NCBI GenBank assembly: GCA_045837725.1
Contig: JBEWZL010000006.1
Coordinates: 248,001-312,000, forward strand
DNA: 64,000 bases
Origin: Vermamoeba vermiformis
Taxonomy: Eukaryota; Tubulinea; Echinamoebida
Direction of reading: 5' to 3'
A program made the translations under genes and the position numbers. Below the pieces are notes generated by a model. That model ran no database searches and was not told where the DNA came from. It worked only from the letters and a program-made list of their open reading frames with translations. The number at the start of each line of letters is the position of its first letter. Position 1 is the first letter of the stretch. Shown here piece after piece: positions 33,374 to 43,323 of the stretch.

Positions 33374-35509
33374 TCATCGATACGACTTCTGTTGTGCCTG
33401 GAGGGGCGATAGGCATTTGAGTATTATAAGGCATAGGGGGTGCATGCAACTGCGCCGGGGCTGAAAAAATCTTGGATCCGCATTCGGTTGCGGGAGAAAG
33501 TGTGGTACAGGCTGTTGTGTTGCTGGACTTGGTATTGACGGATATAACGGTGCATTTTGATATGCCTGCTGATCGTCGTAATACTCATTTTGATGATACC
33601 GATTGCCCGCACGATATCTTCCGCTATTATTCCGCCGACCTCTGAATGAAGCTCGAGACTGACCTCGACCTCGATGTGGACCTCTATAGGCACTTGTTGA
33701 TGGTGCTAAAGCATCGTTATATTACTTACTGCGAATGAATTTAAATTTCACGGCCGTACCTTGTTCTTGAGTCAAATCAATCGTCTCTGGTATTAACTGC
33801 GCCTTTGCTTTATCTTCTTCAAGTTGCTTCTCCGCTGCACGAAAGAGTTAAAACGCAAAGAGAAAAAAAGGAAAACAGCGAAAATGAAGCTTACCGACCA
33901 ACTTCTTGAGGTTCTTTTGATGCGTTTTGCCATTGATGTGCATGTCCCAGTTCTGCGGGTACATGTGAATCTTGCATACATCACACAACAGCCACTGATG
34001 TTTGCCGTCGGGAGGTAATGGAACTGGTGCTAGTAGCGGCGGCTTGATCTCACCTTCTAACCAATCATAATATTAATATAGTCCTCAAGTATTATATATT
34101 ACAATCGTACCTTTCGTTTGATCAGCTTTAGTGTCGGTCTGAACTTGTGTTCCAGACTGAGGTGTCGGGGTGACTTGCGTCAGTTGTGCCACAGTTGACT
34201 GAGCATTTTTAGGCGTCACAACTGCTGTGCTATTTACAGGGACTGGCCTAGGCATAGGACCAATCAACTTGGGTTGTGAAGTGCTATTTTGAGTGGCGGC
34301 ACTGCTGGTCGAAGTGACCGGTGTACTCGTGTTTTTTTGAGCCGGTTGTGCAGGATTATTTTGTCCGCTAGTATTTACAGCATTATTATTATTTACATTA
34401 ATATTGATATTATTTGTATCATTCGTATTATTGGCGTTATTATGGATTATATCGACCGGTGAATTTTCATCGTCTTTTGACTCCTCGTCTTCGTCCAACA
34501 ATTGATGCCGTTCTTCAGGCAACAAATGCGGCGCTAATTGTTCCAACATTTGCACGTAATGCACGCGATGCTTGTGTTTTTTGCCGTTCAAATGACTCGC
34601 CCAACTGGCTTCAGGAATGATCTTGTTGCAAACTTCGCAGAAATTATGGACTTGTGTGTCTTGTTTAGTCTTTGAACCAAGTCCTTTTTGGTTATTTTGA
34701 ACGATCGGGATCAGTGGTTCGATCATGCCTAAATTAGGAAAAAATAAGTAATCTTTCGAAACGCAATTCTATTCAAATCGTATTTCCTTTTATAGCGTAT
34801 TAAGTGTAATTTATCGATTTACTATGTATAGCAAATCAAAAATACCATTTTCCTTGCGGCCAAGACCTGAATTTTCGCGCCAACCGATCCGTTTCAATAA
34901 TTGATGGCCCTTATTGTCCTCTTCAATAGGAGTTCCTCGTCTAGACTCTGGCTGAGCTCTCTTAACTATAACTTGCACTATATTTTCATCGTTGCTTAAT
35001 GTAATCGATGCGTGGGACGAATCATTTGGGGTTACAAGCGGGATCGAGTGAAATTTTCGTTTCTTTTGGCGATGAGCAGTGCTTTCATCCTAGACATAAT
35101 TAGGTGAGTATTAATATGTTGGTATATATAAAAATAACGAGACTACAGCGTAGATCCTGATATTCTCACTTGAATTCATTTTAAAAAATTCTCAAATATT
35201 AAATTACCATATGCAATGTTTCGCCTAAACACCAAGCCTTCCTTTTAATAGTCTCTATTCGCTGTTTGAATTTTTCTGGGTCAGGTGGGTCCGATCTCCT
35301 TCCGTTACTAGTGTTATTTGCATTACTAGGTGCGTCATTCAAATAATTTTGCGCTTCTTGTGCTTGTTGAATTTCTCTGCGACGTAATTTTTGCAATAAT
35401 TCTTTCTTCTTCTCTTCGAGCTTGACTCGCAGCTCGATCTCACCTAAAAGGTCCCTTTAAGAACCAAATGTGAGCAAATTCATTATTTTATAGCGTATAC
35501 GTACTCCAT
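33374..35509 (-). CDS. G-patch protein with two U1/matrin-type zinc fingers (apparent 3' frameshift)
   Basis: Seven exons: 35509-35505, 35454-35208, 35089-34846, 34728-34111, 34056-33895, 33834-33760, 33705 to 33374 as read (560 aa). After a charged N-terminal helix (EDLLGEIELRVKLEEKKKEL), a G-patch lies at residues about 145-175 (HQLLKRIGWRENSGLGRKENG). Two zinc fingers of the U1 type follow: CEVCNKIIPEASWASHLNGKKH and CDVCKIHMYPQNWDMHINGKTH. Asn/Thr/Gln/Pro-rich linkers and an RGG-like tail (GPHRGRGQSRASFRGRR) complete it. G-patch proteins activate DEAH helicases in splicing, so a splicing or RNA-processing role is likely. In the last exon the frame read here ends at 33374, but a neighbouring frame continues a coherent Pro/Gln-rich tail to TAA at 33282; the switch falls at a run of six A (33464-33469). 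Confidence 0.82.
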
Positions 35510-35940
35510 GATTAATGCTTGATGGGCACATTCGTGTTGTTCTGTTTGGATTTGAAATTAACACTGAAATGAGTCCTGTCCTTTGAACGAGCGCTGCGTA
35601 TAAGACTTAGACTCATATTAGTATAATAGGTCGCTAATTAGTAGAGGAAGTAGCAGCTTTTGGATCCAAAGTGCAGATCTGGATAGCTCGTTTGAACAGA
35701 TCTTTGTTCGTTTATGATGTCGGCCAAATGGCTAGCCATGACTTATCTAGAAGGTCGATGATTGCAAATTAGTTAATCGTAGCCAATATTCCAATCTCGT
35801 GCGGAGATTTTTGACGAGATTGGTAATGGCGCAAAATCCTCGTTTTATTGATTCGAATTAGCCAAGTTGCACACAACAGCATTGAATTCCAAAATTGACT
35901 AGCTGTAATTTTATATATTTATTTATCCAAGTATTTTGGA
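35510..35940. other. Divergent spacer between the G-patch and kinase genes
   Basis: 431 bp that must contain both promoters. It is AT-rich with several GATC sites. I see no ORF, repeat or RNA gene. Confidence 0.5.
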
Positions 35941-38900
35941 ATGGTAAGTTAGAATAACCGAAACAGATTGCATGCAGATTTGAACTAATAAACAAAATCA
36001 GAGCTTGGACGATATATTTGATAAGCAAGAATTAATTGGCAAAGGCTCCTTCGGTGAAGTCTTCCGAGGGAGAGACAAGAAGACTGGGGAAGAAGTCGCC
36101 ATCAAAGTGGTAGATTTGGACGATGCAGAAGACGAAATTGAAAGCATTCAAGGCGAAATATCAATTTTATCACAATGCGCGTGTCCCTATATTGTCAAAT
36201 ACTACGGCTCGTATATTAAGGGCACCAAACTGTGGATTATTATGGAATTTATGGGTGGAGGTTCAGCGAAAGATTTTCTCGATGATACTGGCCCAATTGA
36301 TGAGGTATTTAATATGCCTATCATAGGCTCCTCATATACGAATTTTGAATTTTTACAATTTCGTTTTGCCTCGCGCCATCCGTTTATTAATTTTTTATCT
36401 TGCAGCCCTATATCGCTATCATCCTTCGCGAGACACTATTGGCGTTAGATTATTTGCATGGAGAAGGCAAAATTCATCGTGACGTGAAGGGTAAGCTAGA
36501 TCAATACTTTTTGTAACGTCGGTTTCAAAAAATTCAGATCTGAAAAAGCAAAATTATTTAAAAATATCTATTTCAGAATAGATTAGAATATTGCATTAGT
36601 TATCGGCAAAAGATTTTCTTTTCGTTACCCAATTCGGTAAATTTCCTTGTATTTTTTTGTCGATCGCAAATTACGAACTTGTGTACAATTTCCATCCTAT
36701 TTTTACGATATTTAGAGAATATTATTTAAAATAGATAATAAAAATCAAGCGAACGATATAGTGCTAATTAAATTTGTCTCGTAGCTGCCAACATTTTACT
36801 TTCTGCGCAAGGAGAGGTCAAGGTAGCCGATTTTGGAGTTGCAGCGCAAGTTAATGAAAAAATATGTAAGTATAGGGCCACTAAATAGCCACAAATCAAT
36901 GCTAGCAGAATTTTTTTATCAAATTTTCTTTCGCGGATGCTGACAAGAATTCTCGTAGGTCAACGCAGAACACTCGTTGGAACGCCAAACTGGATGGCAC
37001 CTGAAGTATTCAGAGGCGTAGGATATAATTCTAAGGTAAAGAGCGCATCAATATTGCTAGATCGCCGGATTGCGAATTGGCGCGATCCGAGTAAACAATT
37101 CTCAAAATGCTCATTTATTTATATTTCTGTTTCAGGCCGACATTTGGAGTTTAGGCATCACAGCTATTGAAATTGCTCGTGGTCTGCCGCCTTATTCAGA
37201 CTTGGATCCGATGCGCGCGTTGCACGTGATTGACAAAGGTCCAGCACCTAAACTAGAGGGCCAATTCAGTCCTGAATTCAAAGACTTCGTATCACACTGC
37301 TGTCAGAAGGTAAGATTAGCAATATGGTGCTTTACAATGCAAATGCAACCATTTTACTACCGGTACAACTTAGCACATCCAAAAATTGAAATATCATCAA
37401 AATATTCTCATAAATTTGTGCATATGAAATTATCGTTAATTTTGAGTATGGATATCAAAGAGAAGTGATTAGAAATTCTAATTAATTTTTTTGTTCAGAA
37501 TCCGTTGGATCGACCTTCAGCCAAACAACTTTTGACCCACCCATTCATTAAAACCGCTGGAACACTCGATAAAATGCTTGAATTAGTCGATATGAGAAAC
37601 AAGGCACGAGAGGAACAACGAAGACACTTGAGTAAGAGCGAATCCATCAACTCGATTTCTGAATCTACCGTGCAAGACAAGACTTCCGATAATGGTGACG
37701 ACTTCCCTGAATGGTAAGTCTATATTTAGTATTTACCGCAGTATCAATTGAATTGAATGCACGTGCTAGTCGATTCAGCGCAAATAGACAAAATCAGCTT
37801 GATACGGCACAAATCGATTCAAATTCCAGATTCTTCATTCAATTTACGTTTCGAATTGAATAGAAGATCTATATATCAAATTTAGATGACTAGTGCGGGT
37901 GGCAAAGCGGCAGGTACTAATTTAGATCGATTTTAGGGATCTGAGCGGTGAATCTGACTCTGAAGAAACAGACAATGGTCCTTCCTCTTTGGGCATGAGC
38001 TCAAATAGCGTATCTAGCGAGTAAGTACATATTTTGATTTATTTAAAGGATTACAATGCTATCTTTGAATCGTCGCTCGATCCAAAAACATTTTGTAACG
38101 GCTCTAATCTCGGTCCCTTGTAGTCATAGCGGTCCCTCAATCGTCATTGACAAGTCAGATGACGCAGTACCAGCACCTTCAGGCAACGGCACTACCCCTG
38201 CAGTCACGAGTCCTTCAGGTCTATTGCGTCGATCGAGCAGCAAAGGCACTTCGAGTTCGAGCTCAAAATCGAAAGATAAGCTGAAACGCGACATGTCCAC
38301 TGGTTCAGAAAAGAAGGACAAAGACAAGGATAAGGACAAGAGTACGTAGTTAAAATTAATTTTCCTTTATTCGAATCCAAATTTACGAATCCGTTTTTAT
38401 TGTACAGAGCGAAAAGAAAAATTGGAGAAGAGAAAGAGTCGATCAGGTTCACTCACTGGCGGAGATAAGGTCGATAAGAAAGCCAAGCGAAAGAGTGTTA
38501 AAGCCCCGCCTATTTCAGTACCGCCGACCAACACCGCGCAAACTATGAGCCCAACTCCGACGCGAACTGCTCCAACTGAAACCACGAAGAAGAAAGATAA
38601 GACTAGTAAGTATTAAGAATATCTTACAGCCATTTGTGAGGGTTAAAATTAATTTTTTGTTGTTAGATGTGAGCCCGATGCTGTTGCAAGTGATTTATCC
38701 TACAATGACTGAAATGCTCAAAAATACGAGCAGTGAAGCTACTATTGACGCTGTGTATCATTTGAAGAAGTACTTTGAAGGTAAGTAATAAGACTAAGCG
38801 CTTAATTTCATGACTGGATCTTTTGGTTGGATCGGATCTTGAGCTAACTTTTTCTTCGAACAGCTGCTGAGAATGATACCCCGGGCTTTGCGTTCAACAT

Positions 38901-39156
38901 GGTCTCGCTGATGATTAAGCAGTTGCAAGCCAACAACGACGGCAGTGCAAAACAACCCGTGAATTTTGTGCCGGGAGTGCCCAACCCTGCCACGGTGCCT
39001 AAACGCAGTGCCGCGACGAACTATTTGACCAAACAATGGCAGAAGAAGTTCGATACCGATGGTTCATTGAGCACTCTCGCTTCACCACGACCACCGAGTG
39101 CTACACCTGCGGTGTCGAGCAGCGGATCTCTTAAACGACAATCGTTGAAACTTTAA
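35941..39156 (+). CDS. Ste20-family (GCKIII/Severin kinase-like) serine/threonine kinase
   Basis: Twelve exons: 35941-35943 (ATG only), 36002-36304, 36406-36490, 36785-36865, 36959-37035, 37136-37309, 37499-37713, 37937-38020, 38124-38341, 38408-38605, 38667-38780, 38864-39156 (614 aa), all in frame. The kinase domain fills residues 5-260: IGKGSFGEVFRG, VAIKVVDLDDAEDEIE, HRDVKAANILL, VADFGVA, VGTPNWMAPEV and DIWSLGITAIE. These are typical of MST3/4- and Severin-type kinases. The following 200 residues are Ser/Lys/Pro-rich with KDKDKDKDK repeats. The last 110 residues (LLQVIYPTMTEMLKNTSS...) are helical and may be the regulatory or dimerising tail. Predicted roles are actin, cytokinesis and polarity control. 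The ATG-only first coding exon resembles those of the two F-box/LRR genes. Confidence 0.92.
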
Positions 39157-39179
39157 ATACTAACAAGAATACTAATGTA

Positions 39180-39185
39180 AATAAA
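39180..39185 (+). terminator. Poly(A) signal AATAAA of the kinase gene
   Basis: AATAAA lies 24 bp after the stop codon at 39156. Confidence 0.4.
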
Positions 39186-39429
39186 CTGAACCGCTTATTT
39201 TATTTTTGATATCAAGCAAGACAAAATCATACTGATTCGTTTCCGTTTACTTCTCTTTGGTTGGCACAGGTTCAGTTTTATTTTGCCGTTAAATAATCTT
39301 GTAATACAACACAACACCTGGCACAAAAGATAGAAGAAAGCGTGTATGAGCGCTATGTTAAGTCTGCGCCGCCGCCGAAAAGCCAAAAAGGAAAGCAAAA
39401 AAAAGAAAATTAACGAAAAAGGGCAAGAC

Positions 39430-39600
39430 ACGCGAGCAGAAAAAAAAGAATGCCTGAGGGGGACCTCGGAAGGTTAAGAAGGGGTTGTCGGCGCTCTAGG
39501 CGCCTGCGCCTTTGCCGTTGAAAGAAAAAACTCATCAAGCGGGCCCGGCTCTCGGCTAGGGGTTATGGTTGAGGACTCTCCCTGTTACTTCACTTAAATT
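39430..39600. ncRNA. GC-rich segment with hairpins, possible structured RNA
   Basis: Between the kinase and the next gene, composition jumps well above the AT-rich spacers of this window. Short hairpins are visible: GAGG-GGGA-CCTC (a GNRA-like loop) near 39456-39467, and GGCGC-TCTAG-GCGCC near 39490-39504. A GGGCCCGGCTCTCGGC block follows near 39541-39556. No ORF explains the composition, apart from a Lys/Arg-rich 44-codon frame (39346-39480) that covers its first part. In AT-rich genomes such islands often mark structured RNAs. I could not match a known family, and the strand is unknown. Confidence 0.35.
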
Positions 39601-39618
39601 GCTATTCTTGAGCGGCTG

Positions 39619-39825
39619 ATGGTGAGTCCTCAATTTCAGAAGGAAATGTCAACAGCCCCTGCAGAAATTCCTTTTGTGCTGATTTCTACTGCATGTCCAA
39701 ACAAAGAACTCTTAAGTGCACTAGATACTCCAGAATATGTGCAATTTGGCCTGGTGGCAGCAGAGAATTGCAGAAAGTATTTGGAGCCATTTATTTCAAG
39801 CCAATCCCAATTAAATGGCATTTGA
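39619..39825 (+). CDS. Possible 68-aa protein of unknown function
   Basis: An ATG-initiated ORF (MVSPQFQKEMSTAPAEIPFV...) of balanced composition ends 29 bp before the 3' end of the convergent F-box/helical-repeat gene. An AATAAA follows at 39841-39846. Odd point: the ATG is followed by GTGAGT and, 12 bases on, by TTTCAG, so the first codons look like a miniature intron; removing it would keep the frame and leave MKEMSTAPAE. At 18 nt that is far below the introns seen here, so a plain ORF is preferred. Confidence 0.42.
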   Translation: MVSPQFQKEMSTAPAEIPFVLISTACPNKELLSALDTPEYVQFGLVAAENCRKYLEPFISSQSQLNGI

Positions 39826-39853
39826 ATTGTTTGTAGTGAGAATAAAGAACTTG

Positions 39854-42800
39854 TTAGATAGCTAGTTTGGCAGCTGCTGCAATAGATGCTAAGTGTGCCA
39901 AAATCCATTCACGAAACAACAGCACTGCTTTGTGTTGTGGTTGAGTGGCAAATAACAGTTGTATGGATTTGGGGTTGATCAAATCCTCTTCCAAAGCAAG
40001 ATTTTGGGCACTTGCAACGAAATCTTCAATGATTGTCTCTGCTTTTGGCAATTCTACTCCTGTTGACATAATAAAAAATTAAATTGGTTTTTTAAAATGA
40101 TTGTGTCTTACCATAGTGGTGAATGAAGGCACTAACAAAGAACACAACATTGAACTTTAACAATGTTGAGTCAGATCCATTGTACAACTCCACAAGCTTA
40201 TTGATCAAACTGGAGTCTTTCTGGAAGACATCTAAGTTGTAATATTAGATACAATAGCCCTTAAGCACTTACAACTTACTGAAGTGTATCAAGTGGGCTA
40301 AAAGAGCTACAAAAGATGGTGCCACGTCTTTTTGGGCAGTTGCCATGTCAACATCTTTAAGAAATGCTTTTGTTTATTCATACACTTCACAAAGTTTGTT
40401 GGAACTCAAGCTTGATGCTGCACAAAATGTCACCAACTTTGCATCTTTAAAACATGACTTACAGTTGAAGAGAATCAGTGCAATTAACAGCTCTACAGAT
40501 GAATCTTGAAGAGCCATCTGTTCTGCTAACACATCTCCATCAACTTCACTGTTGTTCTCAGAAGCTTCTTCTTCTTCATTGTTGTCATCCTCATCATTAT
40601 CTTCCTCATCCTTGTCTTCACTTTCATTTTCAGCAGTCTCTTCATTCAATTGAACAATTTGGTTTGCGCAAAGCGTTGTCAATTCTGCCAACATCTGTGG
40701 TGTCAGAGTTGGCTCCACTATTAAGAAAGTAAGTATGAATGATTAGCAAATGATGCAGAGCTTACAATCTAAACAGCTTATCCAGAACTTATTTTGCTCT
40801 ATTTTTGTTTCATATGAAAGGTTTTTGTCTGTTTGAAGTAGTTTGGCATCAATAACTTTGTCCACTACTTCATTTCTGGCTCCTAAATGCACGATTAATT
40901 ATTGCCAGAGAATGTTTTGGCTACCTTTTTCAAGAGCAATAATGTTTAATGTTCTCAGGATGCAATAAATTTGGTATTTTTTCCAGTCTGTGTCTCTAGC
41001 ATATTTTTCTATTTCAACATCAAATATTTCAATCAACTCATCTATCATTTTGTATTTCCAGAACATCTCTTGTCCACTCTCTAGAAAAAAAATATTAGAT
41101 CTATATTTACATACAAAGGTGAACTTACTAAGTTTAAGAATGCTTCTAATCAACTGGAGCAGTGGATTGACATTTTTTCCATTTTGCTCCCAAATATTAG
41201 CAATGGCTTGCATAAATTCTTCATTACTGGCAAAAAATTCCTTTGCATTATCTGCAAAAATGTTAGTCGGGGTTTATCAAATCAGTTGCACTGCACCTGA
41301 ATTCCATGCAGATTCCTCTAAGGCAACGCAAATAGGTCTAGCATATTTGACATTTAAATAAACTTCAATCAATTCAGCCAGCTCTTCATTGTTGTCGCCT
41401 AACAATGAAATTAAGAGCTGCCACTTTAAATCACAGGAAACTCACCAGGCCAATGCAAGTGTTTTGCAGCAGCAACCATTTTTAGTCGGCCATACTTGGT
41501 TTCAGGACACTTTTTCATCACATCAATGAAAATCTTTCTGAGTCCTGCATCTTGTTTGATAGTCTCATTCTCTGTCATTGACTGTCAGTTATTGCAATTC
41601 CCAAATTAATTAATATTACCTATAGGATTTGATAGCAAAATAGTCAAGCAATTGTTTGCTATTTGTTCATCTTCATCCCAGTTTTCAGATGTGTCAAACT
41701 TGTGTTTATGCTTAAGAATGCTGAGAACTTTATCCCAAATGGCAAGTTTGGTCCAGACAGCAGGATGGAAAGTTGCACGGTGGTCATAATAATTATCAAC
41801 CATTACTGTCATATTTTCAATTACTAAACCACAGTATGGTGATTCAACGTGCAGGTGATCAACCATTAAACTGAGTGAGCCCAGGGCAACATTGGTGGCA
41901 GGAAAATCAGAGAGGTTATTGTACAAATATTTGCCAAGCCCTGATAACGTTAGAAACGGAGGAGAGCGAGGGAAGGATAGAATGACCTACTGTGCATGTG
42001 CAAGTGCTCCATCAGCTTTGGGTGTTGCTTCAAATGTGGTGCAAGGAATGTCACAACTGTGTCCAACAACACTTCTGTGCTTCCTAGCTCTAGTCCATAG
42101 AAAATTAACTTGACAACTTCTTCAACTTGATTGATGTTGGTTGGAGGGTTAGTCAAGAGGTAGTAGAACGGGTTGAATTGTGGCTTGAACTCGTTTTCGT
42201 CGAACATATGCTTGAACTTCGGGTGTATTCCTTGGTATTGGTCCTCGCCAAACATCTCCCAGTCATCCATGTCAATGCCATAAACTTCAGGAGGGGTTCC
42301 TACTGAGGGCTGCTCGTCGTTATTGTTGTCGTCGTCATTGTCTGCGTCAGTGAATCCATCGGCTTCATCATTCAATCCATTGGCTTGGTCCGTGGATGCG
42401 TCAATTGTCTCAGGACTAATTATTCCGCTGGAACGTTCTGACAAATTGGCCATAAAATCTGAAATGTCCTCGTACTGTTGAGCGGAATCATTCTTAGCGG
42501 CTCCCTTCCTTGCTTGCATGGTTGCACGAGCGTTTGGTAGATCAATCTCTAACTTTCGTTCATTTGATGCTTCGTGGCTTGCTTCTTTTTGTTTGGCTAA
42601 TGCTGCCTCAATACGCTTCATAAATGAGGTTTCCTTCAAGTACCGATTGATGTATAACGCAGGCCAATCCCTAAAAAGAATAAAATTGTCAATTATTTTT
42701 TATTTGTGAATTAATTCGTTCAAATATGAAATAATAGCTTACATGTCATAGCAGGCGAGCTCGTAATCATTTAGGTGGTATTTTCTTGCGTATTTTTGGC

Positions 42801-42948
42801 GCCATTGGTCGTTTGTCAGATCTCGGAAGCTAAATAATTGTTTATTTGTCGCGCCAAACCTCCAGAGCGAAATTGGGTCTAAAAATGAATAAATGAGAGC
42901 GATTTCTTCATTTGAAAGCCGCTGAAACGGGTCTGATTGTTGTGACAT
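39854..42948 (-). CDS. F-box protein with long helical-repeat (ARM/HEAT-like) region
   Basis: Twelve exons: 42948-42743, 42670-41991, 41940-41620, 41571-41446, 41398-41297, 41251-41129, 41080-40925, 40882-40766, 40717-40463, 40354-40280, 40231-40112, 40059-39854 (828 aa). Ten of the eleven introns are phase 1; the first is phase 2. Residues 8-55 are an F-box (QRLSNEEIALIYSFLDPISLWRFGATNKQLF). After the ALYINRYL segment comes an acidic linker (ADNDDDNNNDEQ), then about 550 residues of helical pairs with leucine spacing of ARM/HEAT type (VEEVVKLIFYGLELGSTEVL, LLQLIRSILKL, YQIYCILRTLNIIALEKG). A second acidic block (EDKDEEDNDEDDNNEEEE) breaks them. It would be an SCF adaptor whose helical array binds the substrate. 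No ortholog is recognised. Confidence 0.82.
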
Positions 42949-43323
42949 GGTTGCGCGAACAAAACAAGATCAAAGCTCACAAAAAAATGGTTATTAAATT
43001 TAGTTAATGTTCCTTACTCGAATATAACAATCTTTTGCCTGGTATTCATCGAAATACCACCAGGAGCCAAACGAATCCATCCGGTCTGTTATCCTTGAAA
43101 ACTTTCAAATCTAGCTACGACATGATTATTTGTAGTTGTATTATATTCGCCAATTGTTGGGACTTAACGAGATTTAAAAACCGGCGCCGACTTTCGTAAT
43201 TTGATTTTTGTCACGTGCTGCCGTGTCCGGTAAATTTTGAATAACCACGTTTTCGCAGTGTATTTATTATTTGTAATATATATAACACTACCCAATACTG
43301 AACTTGTTGTATTTTCCAACACA
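42949..43323. other. Divergent spacer between F-box/helical-repeat gene and carrier gene
   Basis: 375 bp that hold both promoters. Several weak open frames are present, but nothing convincing and no repeat. Confidence 0.45.

Noticed and set aside
39619-39640. An 18-nt intron directly after the ATG of the small ORF
   Set aside because: Far below plausible intron size; the unspliced ORF is already open.
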